Assembly: GCF_027118995.1 (NCBI RefSeq)
Contig: NZ_CP098242.1
Coordinates: 992,001-1,056,000, forward strand
Direction: 5' to 3'
DNA from: Oxalobacter vibrioformis
Lineage (GTDB): Bacteria > Pseudomonadota > Gammaproteobacteria > Burkholderiales > Burkholderiaceae_D
Length of the DNA stretch: 64,000 nucleotides
Part shown: one piece after another, positions 38,595 through 48,172 of the stretch
Layout: each line of letters begins with the position of its first letter
How positions within the stretch are numbered: the first letter of the stretch is position 1
Made by a program: the position numbers and the translations under genes
Notes under the pieces: generated by a model
Seen by the model: the letters and a program-made list of their open reading frames with translations, nothing else
What the model was told of the DNA's origin: nothing
The model's database searches: none

Positions 38595-39608
38595 CTAAAA
38601 GGTGTATCCGACCTGCGTCTCTTTTTGCAAAAGCTGATCCAAAAGCTGCGCAAGTGGTGCCAGTTCGGGATATCGGGAAGCCGCTCTGTAAGTATATTCC
38701 ATCACAACCGGCAGATCATCCAGGTAAGCGGCCTTGCCATCCCGGTGATACAGCCGTGCAAAAATCCCGAGCACCTTCAGATGGCGCTGCAGGCCCATGA
38801 ATTCAAAATCCCGGTAAAACATGTCGATATCCGGATTGACCGGCAACCCTGCCTTGCGTGCCCTTTCCCAATACCGTATCGCCCAGTCCAGCACGCGCTC
38901 TTCATCCCAGACGATATAAGCATCCCGCAAAAGTGATGCCAGATCGTAGGTAATCGGGCCAAATACCGCATCCTGAAAATCCAGTATCCCCGGATTCCCG
39001 GTTTCAAGCGCCATCAGATTGCGGGAATGATAATCCCGATGCACATAGACCTGCGGCTGTGCCAGATTATTGCCTAAAATCAGGTCAAATATTTTTTGCA
39101 GGGATGCCGCCTGTTTTTCTGACAACTGAATACCCAGATGCTTTTTCACATACCATTCGGGAAAAAGTGTCAGTTCATTTAAAAGCAATGTCCTGTCATA
39201 CTCAGGCAAGACACCCGAGCGGCTTGTCGCCTGGATGCGCACCAATGCATCAATCGCATCCAGGTACATGTCATGCGCATTTTTCTCATTGAGTTTTTGC
39301 AGGTAAGTTGTATTACCCAGATCAGAAAGCAGTAAAAAACCCTCATCAATATTTTTTTCAACAATTTCCGGCACACAAACCGCACATTGCCTGAAAACTT
39401 CCGCGACATGAATAAATGGCTGAACATTTTCTTTTTCAGGCGGTGCATCCATGATGATGTAACTGCCGGTGGGAGAATCAATCCGGAAGTAACGCCTGAA
39501 ACTGGCATCAGATGATGCGGGACGAATGGTTCTGGAATCAACACCATGCCGGGAAAGCGAACCCAGCCATTGTTGCAGTGAGGCCAGACGGGGATCTGAA
39601 GATATCAT
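38595..39608 (-). CDS. amgK: Cell-wall amino sugar kinase AmgK
   Basis: An aminoglycoside-phosphotransferase-fold kinase of 337 residues from ATG 39608 (MISSDPRLASLQQWL) or 344 from ATG 39629. The catalytic loop is VYVHRDYHSRNLMAL and the metal-binding aspartate is in GILDFQDAVFGPITYDLASLLRDAY. AmgK phosphorylates MurNAc (and GlcNAc) at the anomeric position for MurU. The amgK-murU pair divergent from lptD is the arrangement known in Pseudomonas and Burkholderiales. Confidence 0.9.
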   Translation of the reverse strand: MISSDPRLASLQQWLGSLSRHGVDSRTIRPASSDASFRRYFRIDSPTGSYIIMDAPPEKENVQPFIHVAEVFRQCAVCVPEIVEKNIDEGFLLLSDLGNTTYLQKLNEKNAHDMYLDAIDALVRIQATSRSGVLPEYDRTLLLNELTLFPEWYVKKHLGIQLSEKQAASLQKIFDLILGNNLAQPQVYVHRDYHSRNLMALETGNPGILDFQDAVFGPITYDLASLLRDAYIVWDEERVLDWAIRYWERARKAGLPVNPDIDMFYRDFEFMGLQRHLKVLGIFARLYHRDGKAAYLDDLPVVMEYTYRAASRYPELAPLAQLLDQLLQKETQVGYTF

Positions 39609-39721
39609 GGGGCCTGAAGATAATGACATGAAATAAGGGGCTGTTACGTTTTAAAGCATAAAGTTCTCATATAATAATTGATTCGCCAGAAATTTGCCGT
39701 AAATCCATATCCAATCTTTAA

Positions 39722-42370
39722 ATGATCTTTCGCCCTGCCATTTTTCGCTGGTATCAGTTATTGCCCGTGATATTGGTTGTCTCAACCTTGCCGATAACCG
39801 CAGGGGCACAGATCAACCAGACATCGCGTGACCCTGAGGAAGATCATTCACCAGCACAGTCCATGCGAAAGCAAGGCCCCCTTTCTGGTCGTCTGGATCG
39901 CGGACTCAATCTGCAATACCAGACCGGCGGTGGTGACACGCCTCCAGAAAGGGACGATAAGCCGATCATATACCGCAGGGAAACCATTATCGCCAAAGAG
40001 CCGGAAAAAACACCAGCCGGTTATCAATCGGCAACGGCACCCAGGTCTGATCGTGGCTTGAGCCTCACATACCAGCGCGATGCGCAAAAAAGACTGTCAA
40101 GAGTGCCTGAAACTTACGCGCTCTTTGAGCATGAGCGCACAATGAGCCTCACACTGGCGAAAGGCCCACGCAGGTATGGTCAGCAGAAAACCCGGTCCTT
40201 TGATTTTTATGCCGATACGCAAAAGACGCCCCGCAAACAGAAAACCATTCTGGAAGATGATGAAAATGCGCCAGTCATCATGTGGGCAGAACAGATCACC
40301 GGGCGCCCGGACCGGGAAATGAATCTTGATTATCTGATTGAAATAGAGAAAGGACAGACCCGCATCACCGGCAACCACGGCATCTTCCGCCAGGAAGAAA
40401 ATGAAATTGAAGTCATTGGCAATGTGGATATCACCCAATATGGCAACCGCTACCGGTCTGAATCCATGCAGTTCAACATGGATACCGGAGAAGGGGTACT
40501 CACTCAGGCAAAATACCGGATGGATATGGCCGGTGGTCAGGGCAAAGCGGAACGTATTGACCTGGAAGATGAATACAACACAACCATCGTCAATGGCACA
40601 TACACAACCTGCGAAGGGGAAAATCCTGACTGGTATCTGGCAACCGAAACGCTGGACCTGGATACCGCAAAAAATATTGGCACCTCCCGATATCCTGTTC
40701 TTTATTTCAAGAATGTGCCTATTCTGGCCGGTACATCCCTGACTTTTCCGCTAAGCAGCGAAAGAAAGTCCGGCTTTTTACCGCCGACCATGGGCGCCAC
40801 GTCAAAAGGTGGCATGGAACTGATGGTCCCATACTATTTTAATCTGGCGCCTAATTATGATCTGACCATTTTCCCCAAATACATCGCGAAACGCGGCTTC
40901 CAGATGGGGGCGAATGGACGTTACCTGGGGCAGAACTACAAGGGGGAAACCTACGTCGAATACCTGCCGAGTGACAATGAGGCACACCGGGACCGTTATG
41001 CCATCTCGTCCCAGCACGAACATGATTTCGCACCTGGCTGGCGGTATGCCTGGGATTTCAACAAGGCTTCTGACGATAACTACCCGGATGACTTTTCCAG
41101 CCAGATCGTCAGGGGAAACCGCCTCTTGCTGCAGGATGGCTATCTGCAATACTCGGATACTTACTGGAATATCACTGCCGGAGCCAGTCGCTACCAGGTT
41201 CTGCAGGACAAGGAACTACCAATTATTCCCAGCTATGACAGACTGCCCTACGTCAATATCAACGCGCAGGGCTATGATGTTAAAGGGTTTGATCTTACTG
41301 CCAACTTTCAATACACACGCTTCTGGCTTTCTGATGACAAGCTGTGGAACCGTCAGCGTGGTGAGCGCTATGTCGTCAAACCGGAAATTGCTTTCCCGCT
41401 TGTTTCAAGTGGCTCTTTCCTGACCCCAAAAGCGTCTGTTCACTATGCCAGCTACGATCTGGATGATAAATATATCCGCCCTGACCAGGACCGTACCATG
41501 TCGCGAGCCATTCCCACATTCTCTCTGGATGGCGGCCTGATCTTTGAGCGCGATACCTCTTTTTTTGGCACAGACATGACGCAGACACTGGAGCCCAGGC
41601 TGTTTTATGTCTACACACCTTACCGTAACCAGAATAAATATCCGGTGTTCGACTCAGGTGAACCCAGCTTTGGATATGCCCAGCTCTTTGAAGAAAACCG
41701 GTTTGTCGGTGAAGACAGGATAGCGGATGCAAACAATCTGACCGCGGCCGTAACCTCACGTTATATTGAGCAATCCGGCGCAGAGAGAATGCGTTTTACT
41801 ATCGGCCAGCGCTATTATTTTTCTGACCAGCGCGTTGCGCTTTACTCGCCGATCGAGAAGCGTAACGAAAACCGTTCCGACCTGCTGCTGATGGCCAGCG
41901 GCCTGCTGACGCCAAAACTGGCTGTCGACACGTCTGTGCAGTATAACCAGAGCACACGCCGCACCTACAGCGCCAACTACAGTCTACAGTGGCGGCCTGC
42001 TGATAAAATGGCATTGAATGCCGAGTACCGCTATCTGCGCAATTCCACGGATGAATATGGTAACGCCATTGATCAGATCAATATTTCCGGCCAATGGCCA
42101 CTGGGCAAACGCTGGTATGCTGTCGGTCAGGTCAGTTATTCTCTGCCCGACAACAAAACCATCGAAAGTTTATTTGGTGTCGAATACAACGCAGACTGCT
42201 GGATTGGCCGCGTTGTGGCACAGCGGTATGCAACCTCGTCTTCCGAATCGAACACGGCACTCTTCTTCCAGCTAGAATTGAGGGGCATGTCCAAGATTGG
42301 CTCAAACCCCATGGAAGTGCTGAGGAAAGGCATTCCGGGTTATCGCCCGCTGACAGCGTATGACGAATAA
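39722..42370 (+). CDS. lptD: LPS-assembly outer membrane protein LptD
   Basis: An 882-residue LptD. A signal peptide (to about ITAGA) is followed by about 150 residues of polar, low-complexity sequence. Then come the OstA-like jellyroll (TRITGNHGIFRQEENEIEVIGNVDI to KAERIDLEDEYNTTI) and the large barrel, which includes the conserved GFLPPTMG and FPKYIAKRG. LptD with LptE inserts LPS into the outer leaflet. Only two cysteines occur, one in YTTCEGENP and one in NADCWIG, so a single interdomain disulfide must suffice, fewer than the four of E. coli. The N-terminal extension has repeated DRGLxLxYQ-type motifs. It heads the operon with surA, pdxA and rsmA. Confidence 0.94.
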   Translation: MIFRPAIFRWYQLLPVILVVSTLPITAGAQINQTSRDPEEDHSPAQSMRKQGPLSGRLDRGLNLQYQTGGGDTPPERDDKPIIYRRETIIAKEPEKTPAGYQSATAPRSDRGLSLTYQRDAQKRLSRVPETYALFEHERTMSLTLAKGPRRYGQQKTRSFDFYADTQKTPRKQKTILEDDENAPVIMWAEQITGRPDREMNLDYLIEIEKGQTRITGNHGIFRQEENEIEVIGNVDITQYGNRYRSESMQFNMDTGEGVLTQAKYRMDMAGGQGKAERIDLEDEYNTTIVNGTYTTCEGENPDWYLATETLDLDTAKNIGTSRYPVLYFKNVPILAGTSLTFPLSSERKSGFLPPTMGATSKGGMELMVPYYFNLAPNYDLTIFPKYIAKRGFQMGANGRYLGQNYKGETYVEYLPSDNEAHRDRYAISSQHEHDFAPGWRYAWDFNKASDDNYPDDFSSQIVRGNRLLLQDGYLQYSDTYWNITAGASRYQVLQDKELPIIPSYDRLPYVNINAQGYDVKGFDLTANFQYTRFWLSDDKLWNRQRGERYVVKPEIAFPLVSSGSFLTPKASVHYASYDLDDKYIRPDQDRTMSRAIPTFSLDGGLIFERDTSFFGTDMTQTLEPRLFYVYTPYRNQNKYPVFDSGEPSFGYAQLFEENRFVGEDRIADANNLTAAVTSRYIEQSGAERMRFTIGQRYYFSDQRVALYSPIEKRNENRSDLLLMASGLLTPKLAVDTSVQYNQSTRRTYSANYSLQWRPADKMALNAEYRYLRNSTDEYGNAIDQINISGQWPLGKRWYAVGQVSYSLPDNKTIESLFGVEYNADCWIGRVVAQRYATSSSESNTALFFQLELRGMSKIGSNPMEVLRKGIPGYRPLTAYDE

Positions 42371-42408
42371 AGAGTTATCAGTAATTTTCAGTGAAGGGTA
42401 TTAGTATT

Positions 42409-43818
42409 ATGCGCGCTTTCGTCCTGCCAACCAGAATGGTTTTTCTTCGTGCATTTCTGACGACCATCATGACACTGCTGGCAACCGTTTCTGTTTGCCT
42501 TGCACAGCCGATTTCAACACCACAGACAGCACCCCAAGTGAAAGTCGACTCCATTGTTGTCGTCGTTAACAGTGATGTCATTACCAGAAAAGAGCTGGAT
42601 GAACGTGTCACCGTGATTGAAAAACGCCTGAATCAGCAGGGAATTCACCCGCCACGCGCGGAACTGGAACGCCAGGTGCTGGAACGCATGATTGTGGAAA
42701 GCGTCCAGTTGCAGATGGCAAAAGAGCGCGGACTTCGTGTGGATGACCGGCAACTTGACGCTATGGTTGCCATGATTGCAGAACAAAACCACATGAGCAT
42801 GGAACAGTTTGAAAAACAGCTCCAAGCCGATGGATCATCCCTGGCGGGTTTCCGTGAACATATCCGCAATGACGTGGCGCGCCAACGCTTGAGAGACCTG
42901 GAAGTTGTCAGTAAGATCGAAATCAGCGACTCGGAAGTCGACCATCTCCTGGGGATTCAGCAAACCAATCCCATCACGGCAGAAGCAGCAGAATCAGGAC
43001 AGGAAATCCGCCTGGGACATATCCTGATCCGTATTCCCGAAAACGCGTCCCCCGAGCAGATTTCCGGACGCCGTGACCGGGCTGAGCATGTGCTTCAAAG
43101 CCTGCAGGCTGGTGGCAGCTTCCAGCAAAATGCGGCCACCTATTCTGATGGTGATGAAGGGTTGAATGGCGGCGATATGGGATGGCGCGCACTGGATCGT
43201 CTGCCCACCCTCTTTATTGAAGCGGTTGCCAATCTGAAAAAAGACGAAATGACAGGTATTCTGAAAAGCGCCAATGGTTTTCACATCCTGAAAGTACTCG
43301 ACAGGCGCCAGGCACAACAGGCATCAGCAGCTCCTGTCCGCACCCCCACAGCACTGCCCATGGGAGGGGCTGTTCAGCAGATTCATGCCCGCCACATCCT
43401 GATCAAGGTCAACCAGTTGGTATCTGCCGATGAAGCCCGCCGCAAGCTCGTTGAGCTCAAGGAACGCCTGGTCAATAAAGCCGCCACATTTGAGGAACTG
43501 GCACGCATGTACTCCAATGACACCTCAGCCAGCCGGGGTGGCGACCTGGGCTGGATATACGCAGGTGACACCGTACCGGAATTTGAAAAAGCACTCATGT
43601 CGCTCCAGCCCGGAGAGATCAGTGAACCGATTGAAACCCAGTTTGGTTTTCACCTGATTGAAGTGATCGAACGCAAAACGGAAGATGCTTCCGTGGAAAG
43701 AAAACGCATTGCAGCCAAACAGGCTCTGCGGGAACGGAAAATTGAGGAAGCCACTGAAGAATGGCTGCGCCAGCTTCGTGATCGCGCCTATGTGGAATAC
43801 CGGTTTGAAGAACAATGA
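42409..43818 (+). CDS. surA: Periplasmic chaperone SurA
   Basis: A 469-residue peptidyl-prolyl isomerase if started at ATG 42409, ten bases after AAGGG. A signal peptide ends near CLAQP. An N-terminal chaperone region (VDSIVVVVNSDVITRKELDERV) is followed by two parvulin domains: the first from RLGHILIRIPENAS to GFHILKVL, the second from RHILIKVNQ to GFHLIEVIE. SurA escorts outer membrane proteins, LptD included, to the BAM complex, which explains its place after lptD. Its stop lies inside the pdxA leader. Confidence 0.95.
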   Translation: MRAFVLPTRMVFLRAFLTTIMTLLATVSVCLAQPISTPQTAPQVKVDSIVVVVNSDVITRKELDERVTVIEKRLNQQGIHPPRAELERQVLERMIVESVQLQMAKERGLRVDDRQLDAMVAMIAEQNHMSMEQFEKQLQADGSSLAGFREHIRNDVARQRLRDLEVVSKIEISDSEVDHLLGIQQTNPITAEAAESGQEIRLGHILIRIPENASPEQISGRRDRAEHVLQSLQAGGSFQQNAATYSDGDEGLNGGDMGWRALDRLPTLFIEAVANLKKDEMTGILKSANGFHILKVLDRRQAQQASAAPVRTPTALPMGGAVQQIHARHILIKVNQLVSADEARRKLVELKERLVNKAATFEELARMYSNDTSASRGGDLGWIYAGDTVPEFEKALMSLQPGEISEPIETQFGFHLIEVIERKTEDASVERKRIAAKQALRERKIEEATEEWLRQLRDRAYVEYRFEEQ

Positions 43819-43832
43819 CGGAGGACTTCCTG

Positions 43833-44864
43833 ATGTCACCGCTTCCTGTTATTGCCATCACACTGGGTGAACCGGCCGGAATCGGGCCTGAAATCGCGCT
43901 TAAGGCCGCATGGAAACTGAGGCATGATGTTTATCCGGTTCTGATCGGTGACTCGCTTTTGCTGGAAAAGCTTGCGCCGGATATTGATCCGGAAATCAAA
44001 TTGCATCATGCAACCAGGGAAGACATTCCTCACATCCGCTCGCTTTGCCACCCAGGGACGCTTGTCATCATAGACCGCCCTCTCGCACAGCCTGTCAAAC
44101 CGGGTTATCCTGACCCGGCAAGCGCCACGGCAATACTTTCCTGGCTGGATATTGCCATTGAAGGAACAATCAAAAAACACTTCGATGCCATTGCTACTGC
44201 GCCAGTACAGAAAAGCACCATCAATGCAGCCGGGATTGCCTTTACCGGACATACAGAATATCTCGCTGAAAAACTGCAGGCAGACCAGGTTGTGATGCTT
44301 CTGGCAGGCCACATTGACTCCCCGACCGGTCTGAAGTCCGGGTCATTACGAGTGGCACTGGCGACAACGCACCTGCCCCTGAAAGACATCCCTGATGCCA
44401 TTACACAAGCTTCACTCATGCGGACACTTCGTATCCTGCATCAGGAATTGCAGGAAAAATTCAGGATTCTCCAGCCTCGCATCCTGGTGAGCGGCCTGAA
44501 CCCGCATGCTGGTGAAAACGGCTATCTGGGCATGGAGGAAATTGAAATTATCACCCCCGTTATTCAGTCTCTCCAGCAACAGGGCATGAAAATAGAAGGC
44601 CCCTTCCCGGCTGACACCCTGTTTTTACCCCATTATCTTGACCAGGCAGACTGTTTTTTTGTGATGTACCACGACCAGGGACTTCCTGTCCTGAAATACG
44701 CCACGTTTGGCCATGGGGTCAATGTGACACTGGGACTACCGGTCATCCGCACCTCGGTTGATCATGGCACCGCGCTGGATATTGCGGTGCAGGGAACGGG
44801 ACGTGCCGACGATGGCAGCATGATAGAGGCTATCCGGCTGGCGGCAGACATGGTATCGCGATAA
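43833..44864 (+). CDS. pdxA: 4-hydroxythreonine-4-phosphate dehydrogenase
   Basis: A 343-residue enzyme of pyridoxal phosphate synthesis. The start at 43833 (MSPLPVIAITLGEPAGIGPEIALK) has GGAGG upstream; an ATG at 43815 overlaps the surA stop and is also in frame. FTGHTEYLAEKL, VALATTHLPLKDIPDAI, GLNPHAGENGYLG and MYHDQGLPVLKY carry the metal-binding histidines and aspartates. The surA-pdxA-rsmA order is conserved in proteobacteria. Confidence 0.95.
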   Translation: MSPLPVIAITLGEPAGIGPEIALKAAWKLRHDVYPVLIGDSLLLEKLAPDIDPEIKLHHATREDIPHIRSLCHPGTLVIIDRPLAQPVKPGYPDPASATAILSWLDIAIEGTIKKHFDAIATAPVQKSTINAAGIAFTGHTEYLAEKLQADQVVMLLAGHIDSPTGLKSGSLRVALATTHLPLKDIPDAITQASLMRTLRILHQELQEKFRILQPRILVSGLNPHAGENGYLGMEEIEIITPVIQSLQQQGMKIEGPFPADTLFLPHYLDQADCFFVMYHDQGLPVLKYATFGHGVNVTLGLPVIRTSVDHGTALDIAVQGTGRADDGSMIEAIRLAADMVSR

Positions 44865-44884
44865 GGGATTTTAATAGGAAAAAA

Positions 44885-45655
44885 ATGAAACACACCCCGA
44901 GAAAACGGTTTGGTCAGAATTTTCTCCAGGATGTCTCCATCCTGGAGGCCATCATCACAGCCATTGCACCAAAAAAGACAGATCTGATGGTTGAAATCGG
45001 CCCTGGCCTGGGCGCATTGACCCACCTATTGTCGCGCTTTCTCCCGCTACTGCATGTGATTGAACTGGACCGCGACCTTGTTGAACGGCTGAAAAAAACG
45101 GGATCGCCCGATACCCTGGTCATTCACCAGGGCGATGTCCTGCAGTTCGATTTTGAAAAAATCGCATCAGGATCAGACAAAAAAATGCGCATTGTCGGCA
45201 ATCTCCCTTACAACATTTCGACTCCCCTGCTTTTTCACCTTGTGCCTTTTGCCTCCCGGGTTGAAGACCAGCATTTCATGCTGCAAAAAGAAGTGGTCGA
45301 ACGCATGGTAGCGGAACCGGGAAGCAAAACCTACGGCCGCTTATCAGTCATGCTGCAATGGCAATACCACATGGAGTTGCTCTTTATTGTTCCTCCTTCA
45401 GCCTTTCATCCGCCTCCCAAAGTGGATTCGGCGATTGTGCGCATGATTCCACGCGTAGAGCCAGCAGCATGTGACAGCCGGAAACTGGAGAAAACCGTCA
45501 CCCAGGCCTTTTCGCAGCGCAGAAAAATCCTGCGTAATACCCTGGCGCCGCTGTTTACTGAAGCCGATCTGGTTGACGTTGGCATTGATCCCGGGAAACG
45601 GCCGGAGGAAATACCGGTTGAACAATTTATTTCCCTGGCAAATCGCCTGTCATGA
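44885..45655 (+). CDS. rsmA: 16S rRNA dimethyladenosine transferase RsmA (KsgA)
   Basis: A 256-residue methyltransferase that dimethylates two adenines near the 3' end of 16S rRNA. RKRFGQNFLQD, the SAM motif VEIGPGLGALT, VIELDRDLVERL and the catalytic NLPYNIST are visible. It is the last gene of the lptD operon. Its end overlaps the 3' end of the convergent LysR gene by 6 bases. Confidence 0.96.
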   Translation: MKHTPRKRFGQNFLQDVSILEAIITAIAPKKTDLMVEIGPGLGALTHLLSRFLPLLHVIELDRDLVERLKKTGSPDTLVIHQGDVLQFDFEKIASGSDKKMRIVGNLPYNISTPLLFHLVPFASRVEDQHFMLQKEVVERMVAEPGSKTYGRLSVMLQWQYHMELLFIVPPSAFHPPPKVDSAIVRMIPRVEPAACDSRKLEKTVTQAFSQRRKILRNTLAPLFTEADLVDVGIDPGKRPEEIPVEQFISLANRLS

Positions 45656-46579
45656 CACGTTTTTTCCAGGCTCCTTACCAAACACACCCGTGTGCGGCGC
45701 TGACAAAATGGCTTCGACAACCGGATGCCGGATTTTCAATTCTGCAGAAACTGCATAGTAATATTCCCGTACATCCGCCAGTTCCCCAACGGGAACCGCA
45801 TTAAATTGCTCCCTGATATCAGCGGCAAGCGCCATTGGCGCAGGAAACATGCCCAGGCCGCTTCGACCGAATGTTGTCAACAGTGCGCTGTCCTCAAACT
45901 CACCCACGATATTGGGACGTAATCCATTCATCTCGAACCACTGGTCGAGACGTACGCGCAACGTATTGTTCCGCGTTGGCAACAGGACCGGTGCGCCGTT
46001 AAGGCTGGCCGGAAAATGTTCCCGGTAAGCCTGTGCAAGTGGCTCTGTTCCAAAAAAACTGATCTGGCAATCCCCAAGCGCATGGCTGAATACCCGTAAA
46101 CTGGTGCCTGGATTTACAGGACGGTCAGTCAGGACAACATCCAGCCTGTGCAGCGCCAGATCAGCCAGCAACGCTTCAAACTCACCGTCATAACACGCTA
46201 TCCGGATACGCTGTGGCATCAGAAGCGCGACTTCCAGCAGGCGATAGGCAATCAGTTTGGGCAGCGAATCTGAAATGCCTACCGTAAGGCGCATGTTCTG
46301 ACCGACATCATCTTCGGAAAGCACTTCCTGCAATTGCTCACCCAGCATAAAAATCTGGTCAGCATAACCCAGTGCCAGACGCCCCGCCTCTGTCAGGACA
46401 ATACGCCGTCCCTGTGGCGCAAACAGCGTTTTCCCCACGGCCTTTTCCAGGAGAGACAACTGCATGCTGATCGTTTGCACAGCAACACCCAGCCGCCGTG
46501 CTGCCCGGGTTATCCCGCCTTCCTTGGCAACAACCCAGAAATAATAGAGATGACGAAAATTAAGATTAGGATTGCTCAT
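45650..46579 (-). CDS. nhaR: LysR-family regulator, NhaR-like
   Basis: A 309-residue LysR protein. The N-terminus NFRHLYYFWVVAKEGGITRAARRLGVAVQTISMQLSLLEKAVG is the helix-turn-helix typical of NhaR (the 'LHYFWxVA' start). The C-terminal part is the effector domain. NhaR of E. coli senses Na+ and activates the nhaA antiporter. A putative Na+/H+ antiporter gene lies 5 kb downstream, and the divergent neighbour is an HPF-like gene; either could be its target. The regulator identity is good, the target is inferred. Confidence 0.8.
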   Translation of the reverse strand: MSNPNLNFRHLYYFWVVAKEGGITRAARRLGVAVQTISMQLSLLEKAVGKTLFAPQGRRIVLTEAGRLALGYADQIFMLGEQLQEVLSEDDVGQNMRLTVGISDSLPKLIAYRLLEVALLMPQRIRIACYDGEFEALLADLALHRLDVVLTDRPVNPGTSLRVFSHALGDCQISFFGTEPLAQAYREHFPASLNGAPVLLPTRNNTLRVRLDQWFEMNGLRPNIVGEFEDSALLTTFGRSGLGMFPAPMALAADIREQFNAVPVGELADVREYYYAVSAELKIRHPVVEAILSAPHTGVFGKEPGKNVS

Positions 46580-46675
46580 TGTTCAGTTTTTTTGAAGTAA
46601 TCGTACTATTATCTTCTCTTTTTTTATGCGCAGCTATTCTTTAAAATATCAGCATAGGTTATCGCAGGAGAAAGT

Positions 46676-47032
46676 ATGACACCCACTATCATCGCCAAAG
46701 GCATAAAAGCCAGTGAATCACTCAGAGAATATATTACAAAGCGCTTGAATAGCGTGATGACCCGTACACAGCACAGTATTCAGGATATCACCATCCGTCT
46801 GACCGACCTGAATGGTTCGCGTGGCGGTGTCGACAAACGCTGCCTGATTCATGTGAAATTACCAGGCATATCGCCGATTATCGTCACCGGCTTTGCTGCG
46901 GATATTACCAGCGCCATCGATATGGCCACGCAACGGGTCTCAAAAGTCGTCAGCCGGGTTCTATCAAGGACAAAAGCCATCCCGCATGTCACCATGCCGT
47001 TGTATATCAAAAAATCTTTTCTGGGCACCTGA
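46676..47032 (+). CDS. HPF/RaiA-family ribosome-associated protein
   Basis: A 118-residue protein of the ribosome hibernation factor fold: TIIAKGIKASESLREYITKRL, the strand DITIRLTDLNGSRGGVDKRCLIHVKL and the helix SAIDMATQRVSKVVSRVLSRTK. The RGGVDKRC version is a paralogue type found in Burkholderiales, different from the rpoN-linked HPF. AGGAG precedes the start. It has no C-terminal dimerisation domain. Exact role (ribosome inactivation or not) is not known. Confidence 0.8.
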   Translation: MTPTIIAKGIKASESLREYITKRLNSVMTRTQHSIQDITIRLTDLNGSRGGVDKRCLIHVKLPGISPIIVTGFAADITSAIDMATQRVSKVVSRVLSRTKAIPHVTMPLYIKKSFLGT

Positions 47033-47143
47033 AAAAAACAACGCTTTCATGCTCCTTGTGCAAGCGAATAATCCATTCTGACCGATGCGGTTTTACTGGA
47101 ATAATAACGGCTTCCCCTTCTTTTTACGACAAGGAACCATTGC

Positions 47144-48172
47144 ATGAAATCGACCCTTTCTTATTTCACCTGGTCGTTTGCTGCATGTATTTTGGCCGTT
47201 ATCGGCGCTTTCTTCCTGGGCGGTGTCGGGGCGGTACTGACGGTTGTCTTTCTTACCGCACTGGAAGTTGCCCTCTCATTTGACAATGCCGTTGTCAATG
47301 CCGGTATTCTCAATCACTGGAATGACATCTGGCGCAGGCGCTTTCTGTTATGGGGCATTATTGTTGCCGTTTTCCTCATGCGCCTGGTCTTCCCGCTTCT
47401 CATCGTGGGTATTGTGGGCGATATGGGACCGATTCATGCCATTGAACTGGCCATTTACCAGTCCGCCGAATATTCCCGGATCATGACTTCCGCACACCAT
47501 CAGGTGGCGGCCTTTGGCGGCGCATTTTTACTCATGGTGTGCTTCAGCTTTTTTGTTGCGCGGCACAAAACAGAGCACTGGCTGCATTACATCGAAAAAC
47601 CGCTGACCAAACTCGGACAGATGGAAGCCATAGAAGCAGCAATTGCCCTGATCATTATCATTATCGTTTCCTATATCCTGCCGCCGGAAAAACGCAATGA
47701 GTTCATTATTGCCGGTATGTGGGGCGTTATTACCTTTATCCTCACCAAAGGGCTGGCATCACTGCTCAGTCCGGGGGATGAAGAAACAGCCCAGCACGTT
47801 GTCAAACAGGGGGTTGGCGGATTTTTATACCTTGAACTGATCGATGCCAGTTTTTCATTTGATGGGGTACTGGGTGCTTTTGCGCTGACCAATAATCTTT
47901 TCATTATTGCGCTCGGACTGGGAGCCGGTGCGATGTTTGTCCGAAGCTTCACCATTCTTCTGGTTGAGCGAGGCACATTAAACCAGTATCGTTACCTGGA
48001 ACACGGTGCATTCTGGGCAATTGGTGCGCTTGCCATGCTGATGATGTTTGGTGTGAATGCCCATATTCCGGAAGCGGTCACCGGCCTGTTGGGCGCCTTG
48101 CTTATCATCGCCTCCCTGGTCAGTTCCATTATTGCCAACCGGCGGGAAAACAACAGGGCATCAAAAAATTAA
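47144..48172 (+). CDS. TerC/DUF475-family integral membrane protein
   Basis: A 342-residue protein with about nine membrane helices. TALEVALSFDNAVVNAGIL near the N-terminus and ELIDASFSFDGVLGAFALT in the second half are the two acidic DN/D motifs of the TerC superfamily, which are thought to bind and export metal such as Mn2+ or Ca2+. The two-fold repeat fits the DUF475 group. No yybP-type riboswitch is visible before it. Its end overlaps the convergent pit gene by 12 bases. Confidence 0.85.
   Translation: MKSTLSYFTWSFAACILAVIGAFFLGGVGAVLTVVFLTALEVALSFDNAVVNAGILNHWNDIWRRRFLLWGIIVAVFLMRLVFPLLIVGIVGDMGPIHAIELAIYQSAEYSRIMTSAHHQVAAFGGAFLLMVCFSFFVARHKTEHWLHYIEKPLTKLGQMEAIEAAIALIIIIIVSYILPPEKRNEFIIAGMWGVITFILTKGLASLLSPGDEETAQHVVKQGVGGFLYLELIDASFSFDGVLGAFALTNNLFIIALGLGAGAMFVRSFTILLVERGTLNQYRYLEHGAFWAIGALAMLMMFGVNAHIPEAVTGLLGALLIIASLVSSIIANRRENNRASKN

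Noticed and set aside
47033..47143. yybP-ykoY manganese riboswitch before the TerC/DUF475 gene
   Set aside because: The conserved core bases and paired helices of that riboswitch are not visible in the 110-base leader.
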